This document shows, piece after piece, positions 9,212-19,473 of a DNA stretch of 64,000 nucleotides; positions within the stretch are counted from its first letter, which is position 1, and each line of letters starts with the position of its first letter. The notes under the pieces were generated by a model, which was given only the letters and a program-made list of their open reading frames with translations, made no database searches and was not told the origin of the DNA. This DNA is from Pyrenopolyporus hunteri. Lineage: Eukaryota > Ascomycota > Sordariomycetes > Xylariales > Hypoxylaceae. The stretch is from assembly GCA_902806595.1 (NCBI GenBank), contig CADCXC010000035.1, positions 1,984,001 through 2,048,000 of the forward strand, written 5' to 3'. The position numbers and the translations under genes are program-made.

Positions 9212-11866
9212 ATGGCAGGGGGAGCCGCGCCAGCTATAGCGGGCGCGACGAGCACGCTTTCGGATCTCGCGAAACGAATACACATCCCATTGACGGCAAC
9301 GAGCCCGCCGGGCCTGGTGGAAGCAAACACAGTCGACCCGTGGGACCAGTCGGGCAAGTATGGCTTGGGATGGACGTATTTCAGTCTCGCGCTGATGGTG
9401 CTCGTGGTGTTGGTGCGGATATGGCATTGGTGGCAGGACAAGATCCGACAGGCGATATACAAGCAAGAGGCGGAACGACACTACCGAGAACTATACAGCC
9501 TCGAGCCCGGCTACGCCTTACCGACGGCCCTGCAGACGGGCACGGCCGGACGCCACTTCTTCCCCGAGGAGCAGCCCATGCCCGGCGAGAAAAGGGACTT
9601 CAAGCCCAAAACCGACTTCTCCGCCGTCGGCCCCGTCCTAGACGCCCTCGCCCTCTTCAGATGGGTCTTCTACCGGCCGATCCCGGATGTCGTGTGGCGA
9701 AAACATCGGTTCACCTTCTCGTCGCTCGCGGTCCTGTTCGTTGGGTTCATCGCGCTGGCCTTCGTGTCGCTATACGTGTTCCTCAAGCAGCCCCTCTACT
9801 GGGAGAGCATCCAGTTCGGGTCACCGCCCGTGGCGATCCGAGCTGGTATGATTGCGGTTGCGATGACCCCTTGGATCATCGCGACGAGTATGAAGGCTAA
9901 TCTACTCACTCTTATCACGGGAATTGGACCGGAGCGGCTCAACGTGTTCCACAGATGGGCGGGCTACCTTTGCTTATTCCTCGTCCTCATACATACTATC
10001 CCGTTTTATATCCAGCCCGTCTGGGATGATGGCGGAATGGTCGTGTTCCAGAAGCTATTCCCCGAAGGGAGTGGCGTCATCTACGGCACTGGTATCGCGT
10101 GCCTAGTACCGCTGCTTTGGCTTTGCGTTGCTTCGCTCCCTTTTATCCGTAGGATAGCTTACGAGGTTTTCGTCACACTCCACGTCCCAGTTGGATTCGT
10201 GTATCTCGGGTGTCTCTTCTGGCATACGAAGAACTATTTGGCGTCCTGGGACTACTTGTACGCCACGATAGCTATCTGGGTCCTCTGTTATTTCATGCGG
10301 GTCTTCAAGCTGAACTGGGTCAAGCCGTGGCGGATGTCGTTCTTAGTAGGAGACGAGGCGGCCATCACCCTCATGACGGAGAACGCCATCAAGGTCACGA
10401 TCCCTACGCAGATGAAGTGGAAGCCTGGGCAGTACGTTTACCTACGGATGCCCGGCATTTCATTCTTTGATAACCATCCATTTACGATCTCGTCGCTCTG
10501 TAGCGAAGATTTCCCTTCAGAATACGGCGAGCAGTACCGGGACTGCACCCTCGTATTTAAGCCTTACGGTGGGTTCACCCGACGAGTCCTAGAGACTGCC
10601 ATCGAAAAGGGGCCGTTCCACACGTACCGAGCATATCTGGACGGTCCGTATGGAGGCATGCGTCGGGAACTAGCTGCATTCGACACATGTATTCTAATTG
10701 CCGGCGGAAGCGGCGTGACTGCTCTCATGTCGCAGTTACTAAACCTGATCAAGCGTATGCGTGACGGCAAGGCCATTACTAAGAAAGTAGTGGTCGTCTG
10801 GGCGCTGAAGCGACTCGAAGCCATGGATTGGTTCCGAGAAGAGTTGCGTATTTGCCGTGACTCCGCGCCACCGGAGAGCGTGACGTGCAAGTTTTTCGTG
10901 ACCGCTTCCAAGAGGCAGTCTCAAATCCCGCCTCCTCGCGAGCGGGGGCCACGACCGCTTAGCAACATGTTCCACGATAGATTAGACGGCTTCGTCGCCG
11001 GCATTGCCTCAAAACGCAATTCCCAGATGATCCGAGACGAAGCGCAGGGCAACCCCGACTACGAGCGCGAGCTCCGCGCCGAAGACCAAGACAGAATCAC
11101 CGCCCTTCCTCAACAGAAGTACCTCCAGCACCATCACATCCCCCCGCAAGCCCCACCCCCTACGAATCGCCTCTCCGCTCAGGAAGAATCCCTTCGAAAA
11201 CTCGAGGGCCGGGATCACATCGATACCCAGGATCAAGGCGAAGCCACACCGGTCGTCGCGGATGAATACCCCGAAGACAAGCCCAAGCGGGAATTCCACT
11301 TCCCCCCGCTGCAAACGCGTCCCGACCAACAGCCGCACTTCAACTACGCGCCGCCCTCGCCGCGGCGCTTCACCCCTCGCGCCGGGAGTCCCGAGGGTCC
11401 GTCCGACGCCGCAGCCTCTCGGGACGACAACAACAACAACATCATCCGCGCGCCCGAGTTCGCGCACCTGCGCACGACGAACCTACCGCCCGCGCCTGCG
11501 CCGCAGCAGCAGCAAAGGCCGACGTCGACGTTCGGCCCGCCGTCCGGGTTCGACTTCGGGTTCCCGGAGACGCCGACGGAGTTCCAGAAGAGCCTGATGC
11601 GCTTCGCGTTCCCCGTGCCGCACCAGATCGACGGCGGCTGGAGCGTGGAGTACGGCCGGCCGGACCTGGGGTACATGCTGCGCGAGTGGACGACGGGGGG
11701 CGCCGACGGGAGGGGCATCCTGGGCCGGCGCACGGCGGTGTTCGTGTGCGGGCCGCCGAGCATGAGGGTTGGCGTCGCGACTACGGTGGCCCGGCTGCAG
11801 GCGGAGATTTGGGGCGATCCGATGCTCGAGGAGATCTTCTTGCATACGGAGAATTATGCGCTGTGA
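9212..11866 (+). CDS. Ferric reductase (FRE/NOX family), plasma-membrane type
   Basis: An intronless frame of 884 residues from the first ATG (MAGGAAPAIAG). The enzyme moves electrons from NADPH through FAD and two hemes to reduce extracellular Fe(III) or Cu(II) before uptake. An N-terminal membrane segment lies near residues 37-57, and the ferric-reductase membrane domain spans about 150-370. Heme ligand pairs are H247/H261 and H324/H338, both with 13 residues between them. FAD-binding HPFTISS is at 422-428, the NADPH loop ILIAGGSGV at 494-502, and CGPPSM at 846-851. Between the NADPH loop region and the C-terminal motif sits an insertion of roughly 200 residues (about 575-780), rich in Pro, Gln, Arg and acidic residues. 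Iron regulation is expected from the family but not shown. No signal peptide is evident. The substrate metal cannot be told from sequence. Confidence 0.92.
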   Translation: MAGGAAPAIAGATSTLSDLAKRIHIPLTATSPPGLVEANTVDPWDQSGKYGLGWTYFSLALMVLVVLVRIWHWWQDKIRQAIYKQEAERHYRELYSLEPGYALPTALQTGTAGRHFFPEEQPMPGEKRDFKPKTDFSAVGPVLDALALFRWVFYRPIPDVVWRKHRFTFSSLAVLFVGFIALAFVSLYVFLKQPLYWESIQFGSPPVAIRAGMIAVAMTPWIIATSMKANLLTLITGIGPERLNVFHRWAGYLCLFLVLIHTIPFYIQPVWDDGGMVVFQKLFPEGSGVIYGTGIACLVPLLWLCVASLPFIRRIAYEVFVTLHVPVGFVYLGCLFWHTKNYLASWDYLYATIAIWVLCYFMRVFKLNWVKPWRMSFLVGDEAAITLMTENAIKVTIPTQMKWKPGQYVYLRMPGISFFDNHPFTISSLCSEDFPSEYGEQYRDCTLVFKPYGGFTRRVLETAIEKGPFHTYRAYLDGPYGGMRRELAAFDTCILIAGGSGVTALMSQLLNLIKRMRDGKAITKKVVVVWALKRLEAMDWFREELRICRDSAPPESVTCKFFVTASKRQSQIPPPRERGPRPLSNMFHDRLDGFVAGIASKRNSQMIRDEAQGNPDYERELRAEDQDRITALPQQKYLQHHHIPPQAPPPTNRLSAQEESLRKLEGRDHIDTQDQGEATPVVADEYPEDKPKREFHFPPLQTRPDQQPHFNYAPPSPRRFTPRAGSPEGPSDAAASRDDNNNNIIRAPEFAHLRTTNLPPAPAPQQQQRPTSTFGPPSGFDFGFPETPTEFQKSLMRFAFPVPHQIDGGWSVEYGRPDLGYMLREWTTGGADGRGILGRRTAVFVCGPPSMRVGVATTVARLQAEIWGDPMLEEIFLHTENYAL

Positions 11867-11911
11867 TTGGGGAGGGGAGGGGGTGTTGATGAGGTGGATT
11901 TAGGGGATGGC

Positions 11912-11933
11912 AGGTGAGGTGAGGTGAGGTGAG
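11912..11933. repeat. AGGTG pentanucleotide repeat
   Basis: Four tandem copies of AGGTG plus a partial copy, about 45 bases after the ferric reductase stop codon. Confidence 0.85.
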
Positions 11934-12276
11934 TTGTATATATAAAGTACATATATATCCGATACGCGGGACAAGCGATGGGATAACGACGCGAGATGAT
12001 GAGGACCTACCGGCGTTTGGGAGGGATGAGAGATACCACGGCCTGACTTGGGCTTTATATACCTATATCCTATATACCTCGATACCTGGACGGCGTGCCA
12101 GGGTTGTATTTGTACAGACGGTTGGGTTGACGATACTGCCCCTTAGTCAGTTAGCTGGCCGGTAGGCCTAATGAGCTGCGATACTCCCGCATAATTAATA
12201 TTTCTATGAGTTTGTATAAACTCTCTTGGTTCATCATGGGTGGAAATGGATGAAGATGTGAGTGAAATTACGAAGG

Positions 12277-12293
12277 CTCGGGCCGCGCCCGAG
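12277..12293. repeat. Perfect 7-bp GC hairpin
   Basis: CTCGGGC, loop CGC, GCCCGAG. It stands alone in AT-rich sequence about 410 bases after the ferric reductase stop. No role is assigned. Confidence 0.6.
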
Positions 12294-13192
12294 TATCACG
12301 CCAGACACTGCGTGGGCATACCGTCAGGGGTAACCGGCCCTTAAAAGCCTCAAAACCCACCCCAGGTCTAGATATCAGCTAGCAAAACCAAAAATTCACG
12401 AAGAATTATTCAAATTGATATTATTTCTGTTAGAGCTAACCGATCGCGGATCCCTGATTCTATCATAGGGTTGATCTGTGTCATGTGATTTCAACATCCA
12501 CCATAAAACACGATATGGAAGCTATTTAACGAGTAACAGAAAATGATTAAAACATACTGTTAGGTTCTTTTACAGATATTGGATACCGTAAACAGAAATC
12601 CCCCGAATATAGCGCAGATGTAAGTGTGGATTAACGACAAAATGAGTTTAATACAGAGCACGACATTCGAGTAGGCAATGGTGAACAATGGCGTGAGTTG
12701 CAATGCAAATGACGCAAGACACTTAGCGTAACTATTTCAAATGCGCATCTTCGCACCAGCTTTCCGGATCTCCTCGGGGCATCTCGACTTAGTTATACCG
12801 AAGGAAGTATGATATCGCCGCTCTTGTGGTGGAGTAGTTAACGATAGTACGATACAAGGCGCGAAAGTGCGAGAGTCCCCTATTGCTTCCTCATAGTGAC
12901 TAGTATCACGTCTTAAACCGCTATCTTATAGAACCCCTATCCACTGGAGCTACTTAGCAACAGTCGTCTATCATTGGCCAGCTTCTCGGACGTGTTAACC
13001 CCCCTTGTCAGCGCCTTGACTATCTGATGTTACCTAGATGATCCGTGGATTCGTATATAGGTGAAGTATACTCGTTCTAGAAGTATGTTGGACCTCTCAG
13101 TTCTATGGCATCTACATTATATATGTAGGTCGTACGAAGAAGCAGTTGGTTGGTACCTACGATCGTAATCCCTCTCCAAGTTGAGAGTCAAG

Positions 13193-15834
13193 ATGTCGGC
13201 TCAGCAACCAACAAGTAAACCCTCGCCCGCCAGCTCGGCTATGCACTCCGACCATGACAGTTTAAAATCCAAAGGGAGAACCGATGATAAACTTCTCGAC
13301 GACTTAGCCCCTCCTGTCGCGACGGCTTTGGCGACTAGAGAGACTCAGCGCACGGAAGCCGTACTTGGGGATGCTATATTACGTTTCCTGAGAATTCGAA
13401 AAGGGCCGAAGAGCGACGTGTACGATCTGGATGCGGTACGTGTGAACCATGGGTGTGATACACGATTAGGAACTAACTTCGTCGAGATTGCGACGCAACC
13501 TAGCATTTGGGATTCCGAGAACTTGGAAGAATACAAGAAACTCTACATTCATCCCCAATGGGAGAACTGGTCCGCCTTTGACCCCGCGTTCCGTTGGACC
13601 TGGAGAGAGGAGAGGGCGGTACGACGGAAGGTCGACTGGAAGATTATGGTAAGGGTGTATATTGAAAATAAATGGAGGTTAACTGACCTCTTTAGATCTG
13701 GGTATGCATCATGTTCGCCGCCCTGAATATCGACCGAGGAAATATCTCCAACGCGGTCTCGGACAACATGCTCAAGGATTTGGGCCTCACCCAAAGCGAT
13801 TACGTGAGTTGCACCGCCGGCGTATAACTTCCTTCGAGGGGCTTCTATATTAACTTGTAACAGAACATCGGCCAAACTATCGCTCGAGTTGGTTTCCTAG
13901 TTGCCGAGCTGCCGTCCCAGTTGATCTCTAAACGGTCGGTCACTTCCCGATGAAGGTGTTGAGGATCTATCTGACTTCTTCTAGTATCGGCCCCGACATG
14001 TGGATCCCGATCCAAATCTGTATTTTCAGCATAATTTCCGCTATGCAGTTCTTCCTTAAGGGTCGAGCTTCTTTCCTTGCTACCAGATATTTGATGTAGG
14101 TTGAGCTATCTACGATGGTAGAAGCCTTCGCTTACCTATAAATCAGCGCCACGTTCCAAGGCGGCTTTATCCCGTAAGTATTCATCTCCTATTAAGAAAT
14201 AGGGTCTTTACTGACATTTTGACAGCGACACGATCCTTTACCTGAGTTATTGGTATACTGGTAGATCTGTAAGCAACACCCTCGACGGCGATTTGCAACA
14301 CATATGGGTGTCCATTACTTACTTCATTAGCTTCCAATCAGGTTGGCCTGGTTTTGGATGTCTTCGCAATTAGGTCAGCCACCTAACCCAATGCTTTATA
14401 TCCCGTCCTAACATATTTAATTAGTTAACATCGTCATCGGCTTCTCTGCCGTCGGTCTCCTGTCAATGCGTGGCGTCTTGGGGTACGAAGGTTGGCGTTG
14501 GTTATTTCTGATCGAGTAGGTCGTCATCCCCATAAAATAAATAAATGATCGCAACTAACATGGTATCCAGGGGCGCTTTTACTTGTAAGTGCAACCTGTG
14601 CTCACGATAACGCGGGTGTTGACTTGACTTTAGTCTCGATCGGAATCGGCTCCTTCTTTCTCATGCCTCAATCTCCGGCTAAGACAAAGAGCTGGTGGAA
14701 CCCTAAGGGTTACTTCAGCGAGAAGGAAGAGAAAATCATTGTCAACTCAGGTAAGCGTCCTTAATTGACGAATTTATACCTGAATTATTCTTAACTGGCC
14801 CCCTAGTCATCCGGGACGACCCCCAAAAAGGGGGCATGTTCAACCGACAAGGCCTCTCCGTCAAACAAATATGGGAGTGTTCAAAAGACTACGACATGTG
14901 GCCGCTATACATTTTGGGACTATTGTTCGGTTTGCCAAAATACCCAGTTGACCAATATTTGACTCTCTCTTTCCGAGGCTTAGGGTTCAATGTTATCCAG
15001 AGCAACCTACTCTCGATTCCCAATATCGTCGGATCCAGCATATCGATGCTACTCATCACCGCTATAAGCGAGCTGGTGGATAATAGGAGTTTTGTGTCCA
15101 TGGCGGAAGATGCTTGGCTGTTGCCTTGTTTCGCGGCACTGATCGCTTTACCCGATCCGATTAGTCCTTGGGCGTATTTCGCGATCGCGACGGTATTGTT
15201 GTCGTTCCCATAGTGAGTCCTATCTCCATTATACCTACGTTATGAACCACCAAGAACTAATTGGCCATAGCACTCATCCTATACAAGTTGCTTGGACTAG
15301 TAGGAACGCGGGTTCTGTTCAGAATAGAACTGTTTCTGCCTCGTAGGCTATACCCCTCCCTCTCCCTATATTGTCATCGTTCTAACCAGAATCATAGCCT
15401 CTACAACATGTGGGTTCAAGTTAGTGGAATGATAGGGGCGAACAGTAAGTCTCCCTTCCGATGCCTCAATTATGAGTGCTAAAAGTTGCAGTCTATCAAT
15501 CCGATGACGCGCCACGATACTTCAAAGCGAACAAGGGTCTACTGGTCATATGCGTCTGGATGTGTGTAAGTACACCGCTGTCGTTCAATCTCCTATCTTC
15601 AAATACTGAATCTATGTATAGCTTATACAATATCCGGCCACATATTTCTATTACCGATGGAGAAACAACTCGAAAGCAAAGAAATGGGACGCGATGACAC
15701 CGGAAGAGCAAGAGCACTATAGGAAGACCACAACTGATAAGGGTAACAAGCGGTAAGTACCTATCCTTCTTGTAGCCGTCCATGGACCCCGTTATTAATT
15801 ATTTCATAGGCTTGACTTTCGCTTCGCGACCTAG
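13193..15834 (+). CDS. MFS permease, anion:cation symporter (allantoate/vitamin permease-like) family
   Basis: About 17 exons encode a predicted 594-residue 12-helix transporter. I traced exons 13193-13435, 13487-13648, 13696-13803, 13864-13934, 13985-14095, 14147-14173, 14226-14268, 14331-14373, 14425-14515, 14571-14584, 14634-14750, 14807-15212, 15271-15342, 15398-15444, 15492-15565, 15622-15752 and 15810-15834; frame is kept throughout. Family marks are FRWTWREERAVRRKVDW before helix 1, LNIDRGNISNA, the GYEGWRWLFLIEG loop, and the C-terminal PATYFYYRWRN. The intron at 13436-13486 is 51 bases with no stop, so reading through it would insert 17 residues. This is the Dal5-like ACS group, which imports small organic anions or vitamins with protons at the plasma membrane; the substrate is unknown. 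Family confidence is high, and individual borders are about 90 percent sure. Confidence 0.85.
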
Positions 15835-16862
15835 ATTTACCAACCGCAGCAGACCATGCGGGAGCAGAGTAAGGGATGTCAAACTCAAGAGTTTATACGG
15901 CTTCTGAAGCGTAATAATTCATGGTATATAAGTGTTTACGATTGATATTATATTAAGAGCCATGAAATATTGATGCGTGTCATAGTTAATCGCTATGCTA
16001 GTCCAACTCTCTAACTTGGAGAGACAATCGTTCCTGCGGATCAATATATTGGTGTGGATGACCACTCTGGAGTACAATCCAACCCGATAACCTCACTTCG
16101 AGTGTTTCTCCTATAGCCGTATTTATGCCCCTCGCCTTGGGTTTCAAGCACAATTCATTTAAGTCGGATGCTTTGTTTTGATTCTAACAGATTAGGCCCC
16201 CTATATGTTGGTTCCAGTTCATTAGTTACTGTAGGTAGTATTGTCGCTTTGCCGTTTTGGCCTGTGAATACCATGGACGAAAGAAAATCCTTACCAGCAC
16301 AGCAAACCAATGGCTCATCTAAGTCGTTGTAGTACAGGTTACCACGAAAGCATATAAAAAGCTGGGAACTACTATCGTGAGGTTACCACAGGGGAACCCA
16401 ACTACACTTCCCCTGGCCCTCGCCTCCCGGTCTTTGAAACCGGGTCCGCAACAAATCGCTGATAGATGAGGGAAGCCGGTATCCTACCGCCGAGGCCTAG
16501 GGTCAATTTGTACTAAATTACCTAGGTACATTATCTAATGGTCGGTCACACGCCCCACGATAAATCTCGCGGGTGAGCTTTTACGGGTCTCCCTCCTTTT
16601 CTCTCCCCCACAACTCCCTGACCTCTGTCAACTTACGACTTCGTACTTGACGATCCTAGGCCTGACCAATACAAACAGCACCCTAGGCTTAGGTAAGTCC
16701 TGGCAAACTTCCTCTCGAATGTTTTCTTCCCTCTGTTTTCCTCTCTCCATCCCAAAAACCATCCCACCTCCTCAATTCTACATCTCCCACACAACATCAA
16801 CCACTCTCTGCTTTCAAGCTGGCCACTTCAAGAACCCAATAGCCCTGAGAGCACCCTTAGCA
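15835..16862. other. Spacer between MFS gene and repeat protein
   Basis: No gene is supported. The last 250 bases are pyrimidine-rich (CTCTCC and CCATCC runs), like a fungal core promoter and 5' leader for the gene at 16863. Confidence 0.5.
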
Positions 16863-17916
16863 ATGGACAAGACGACTAAGGGCACTGGCAAGCGTGCCGC
16901 CCAGAGCCCGGTACGGTCTGGTCGTGCCGCCAGATTGCGCAGAAGCCTGACGCAGGCCTCGTCTGCTGGCGGCCCGTCTGTCGCAGACCACTTTGTCGTA
17001 GGCACTCCTATCGCGGACCCTTTTGTCGCGGAACCCTTAGACGCGGGTCCCTCTGCCACTAACGCCTCTGCCACGGACGCCTCTGCCACTAACGCCTCTG
17101 TCGCGGACGCCTCTGTCGCGGAGCCTTCTACCGCTAGCTCTTTTCCCGCTGAGGTCCCTGTCGCCCCGGTAAGAGAGAGACACCTCATTTCGTAATCATT
17201 TTTTCGCGTGATACCAAGTGTATGCTGACATTTCATTCAAAGAAGTATCTCAAGTACAAGGAGTTCTGGCAGGGTAAACACCCTCCGAGCATCTCCGAAG
17301 AGGAGATGTCGGCGGCTTACAACAGGGCCAACTCCCGCTACTATAAGCGAGAGAAATTGGGAGACAAGCCTGATGGGCATGCCCTTGACATGCGCAAGAA
17401 AGGAAGAACCTTCGTGGAGGCCATGACAGAGATTCTCTACGGCTGGTGCAAGGCCGATGCCGACCACCAGTGAGTGACACGCCCCCTCCTCCCCTCCTTT
17501 GGATCGTCGTTATTGTAAGACCCATTAGGCCAAGTGAACTAATGAGATGCACTGAAATGTATAGAATCAGCAAGAAGCAGTGGCAAGAATGCGACCGAGT
17601 CCTTCTCAAGACGTGCGAACTCAGGCTCAAAGGCTCGTTTTTGGCTCTTGCCACCGAGAACCCTGCTCAGCTGGCCCCCTTGCTGGGTAACTATAACCCT
17701 ACCAAGTCGTACTCTAGTCAGTTCATTTTCTTCTACGAACCCAGCCCAAAGGACGAGAGCATCCAAGAAAACCAAAGCACCCAGGGGGACCAGAGTGCTC
17801 AGGGAAACCAAAGCGCCCAAGAAGACCAGGGCACCCAAGAAGACCGCAGTGCTGAAGAAAACCAAAACACCCCCGCCACCGGCGGTACGCCTACGGGCGC
17901 GGCGGATGAGGAGTGA
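16863..17916 (+). CDS. Unknown protein with Ala/Ser/Thr and Gln-rich terminal repeats
   Basis: Three exons (16863-17168, 17243-17469, 17565-17916) give 294 residues. I do not recognise the family. The basic N-terminus (MDKTTKGTGKRAAQSPVRSGRAARLRR) could be a nuclear signal. Then come five-residue repeats of the type SATNA, SATDA, SVADA, SVAEP (residues about 60-92). The middle, about 103-215, is a compact charged region (KYLKYKEFWQGKHPPSISEEEM, then YGWCKADADHQISKKQWQECDRVL). The C-terminus, about 250-285, is a run of six-residue units around QENQST, QGDQSA, QGNQSA, QEDQGT. Both repeats are also visible as DNA repeats, so length may vary between strains. The central part looks folded; the flanks should be disordered. 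The start at 16863 is the ATG nearest the basic segment; the open frame upstream has other candidates. Confidence 0.6.
17055..17135. repeat. Coding minisatellite (GCCTCTGYC-type units)
   Basis: Imperfect 15-base units of the form GCCTCTGCCAC(G/T)(G/A)AC repeat in frame and encode the Ala/Ser/Thr/Asp pentapeptides of the gene at 16863-17916. Confidence 0.7.
17758..17880. repeat. Coding minisatellite (18-base units)
   Basis: About six imperfect 18-base units built on CAAGAAAACCAAAGCACC, each encoding a Gln-rich hexapeptide at the C-terminus of the gene at 16863-17916. Confidence 0.75.
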
Positions 17917-18904
17917 TCAGGGTTTGCAATGTGCACCTGGGGTTCGGTTTCGCGTGGGATACGGGATTTGGAACGGCTATAAACACCTGTGTACCTAACT
18001 GCTCGACATGGCAATGATGAGGATGCCCTGGGCATCGGGAACGGGCTTCCGGTTTTCGTAGCATAGGTAGCCAACATACACACAGGGTTTCGCAGCTGTC
18101 TTTGACGTCTTTGGAGTGATTTTGAGCTGTCTCCTAACTCACCTCGTTCCTAACTACCTAAGGTAGGTAACGCCTGGGAGGGAAGAACGGGCTTGAGTAT
18201 TTTGATCCAACTAAGTGATCGATTAGACCGATTGGCTGTACGATGTGTAGACGCCCGGAGTTATCGAACGGCTCGGGATTCTGGCTCTGTGGGTTAGACT
18301 CTTCATTAGGCGACCATTAAGGCCCTAACCGGTGTCTTTGAAATGTCATCGAAAAATACGAAGCCATTCCCGCTATTTGACACTAGGGCTATTGGGACAT
18401 AAAAGTATACCTACCTACCTACGTACCCAGTGATCAACATACCATGTTTGATATGCCGGCCCCTTTCGCCCCGCGGCGTGCCATCATCTTAGCAAACAGC
18501 TTCGTAGGGGGAGCACCACGTAGATGCTTTCCAGGGTAAGAGCCGTAATTGTGATTTCTTCAGTATCCGGATTGAATATTCATATGAAAAGAAGATCGGA
18601 TGGCTGACCATCGTCTTCGAGTCCGACTTCTACATATCTTGTATCTTCTTTTACCCCTGAGTCTTATTCTTGTTCATTGTGGCTTGTGTCTGGTCTGTTT
18701 GTCTGGTGTGGCTCGCCGGGGGGTGGCTTTCAATACGGAGCGGCGTGGAATATGCCCACTAAGTCCGATGCCCTTAACCGAATAACTCTGGCGGGTAGAT
18801 ACTGGGTTCTCCTAAAAATTTATAGGCAAATTCCTCCGTAGAGTACATAGATGATGATATGAAGGAAGAAACGGGTGCTGCCACCTTCTCGGACAGATAA
18901 AGTT

Positions 18905-18936
18905 GTAATCCGTAATCCGTAATCCGTAATCCGTAT
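18905..18936. repeat. GTAATCC heptanucleotide tandem repeat
   Basis: Four perfect head-to-tail copies of GTAATCC, followed by GTAT. Confidence 0.9.
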
Positions 18937-19240
18937 ATGAGACATGCATTTCGGTACAGTGCGAATATCTTCGTTATCGCGGCTTCGATAACGGTGATCT
19001 GAGCGCCACACCCGGGTACCAGCCCCCAATATAAGCACTTCCCCAGACAGGGAACCCGTTTACGGCTTCCCCCTTTGCTGAATATTCTGTTGCTGATGCG
19101 TCGATGCGTCGCAACATCCCCTTTTATCATCTATATTCTGGTCTATAGGGGGCTTTTCAGGAAGTCGTCTGTTGGCGGTTTTGCTCTTCCCCGTCTCCTC
19201 ATCTCATCGTTTCATCGCTCCGCCTTCGGATCGTTGGATG

Positions 19241-19263
19241 AAAAAAAAAAAAAAAAAAAAAAA
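19241..19263. repeat. Poly(A) run, 23 bases
   Basis: An uninterrupted run of A about 210 bases upstream of the Spp1-like start codon. It may be a nucleosome-excluding promoter tract or a retroposition scar; the sequence alone does not decide. Confidence 0.9.
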
Positions 19264-19473
19264 GCCAATTCGGTCACGAAGAAGGAAAATGCTGGCCTCA
19301 TCAAAACTTCAAGATATTGATCTTCATGGGTGAGATCTGAATAAAGGCCTGGAGAACTGCGACGTTACTATTTATACTTGCGTGTCGGGGATCGATTTAA
19401 TCTCATTAGCCCTAGGAGTTGCTTCCCCTCTCCTATTACTGGTCGGAAATTGACCAGTCACGTTTTTTCTATA

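Larger units (their letters stand above)
11867..13192. other. Spacer between ferric reductase and MFS gene
   Basis: It begins with a short GGTGA tandem repeat (11912-11933) in the ferric reductase 3' region and holds a perfect GC hairpin at 12277-12293. The remainder is AT-rich with no supported gene. Confidence 0.55.
17917..19473. other. Spacer upstream of Spp1-like gene
   Basis: It holds an ACCT tract (18410-18427), a heptanucleotide repeat (18905-18936) and a 23-base A run (19241-19263). No protein-coding gene is supported on either strand. Confidence 0.55.

Noticed and set aside
19241..19263. Poly(A) run as the tail of a retroposed copy
   Set aside because: No gene-like sequence precedes it on the same strand and no target-site duplication is visible.
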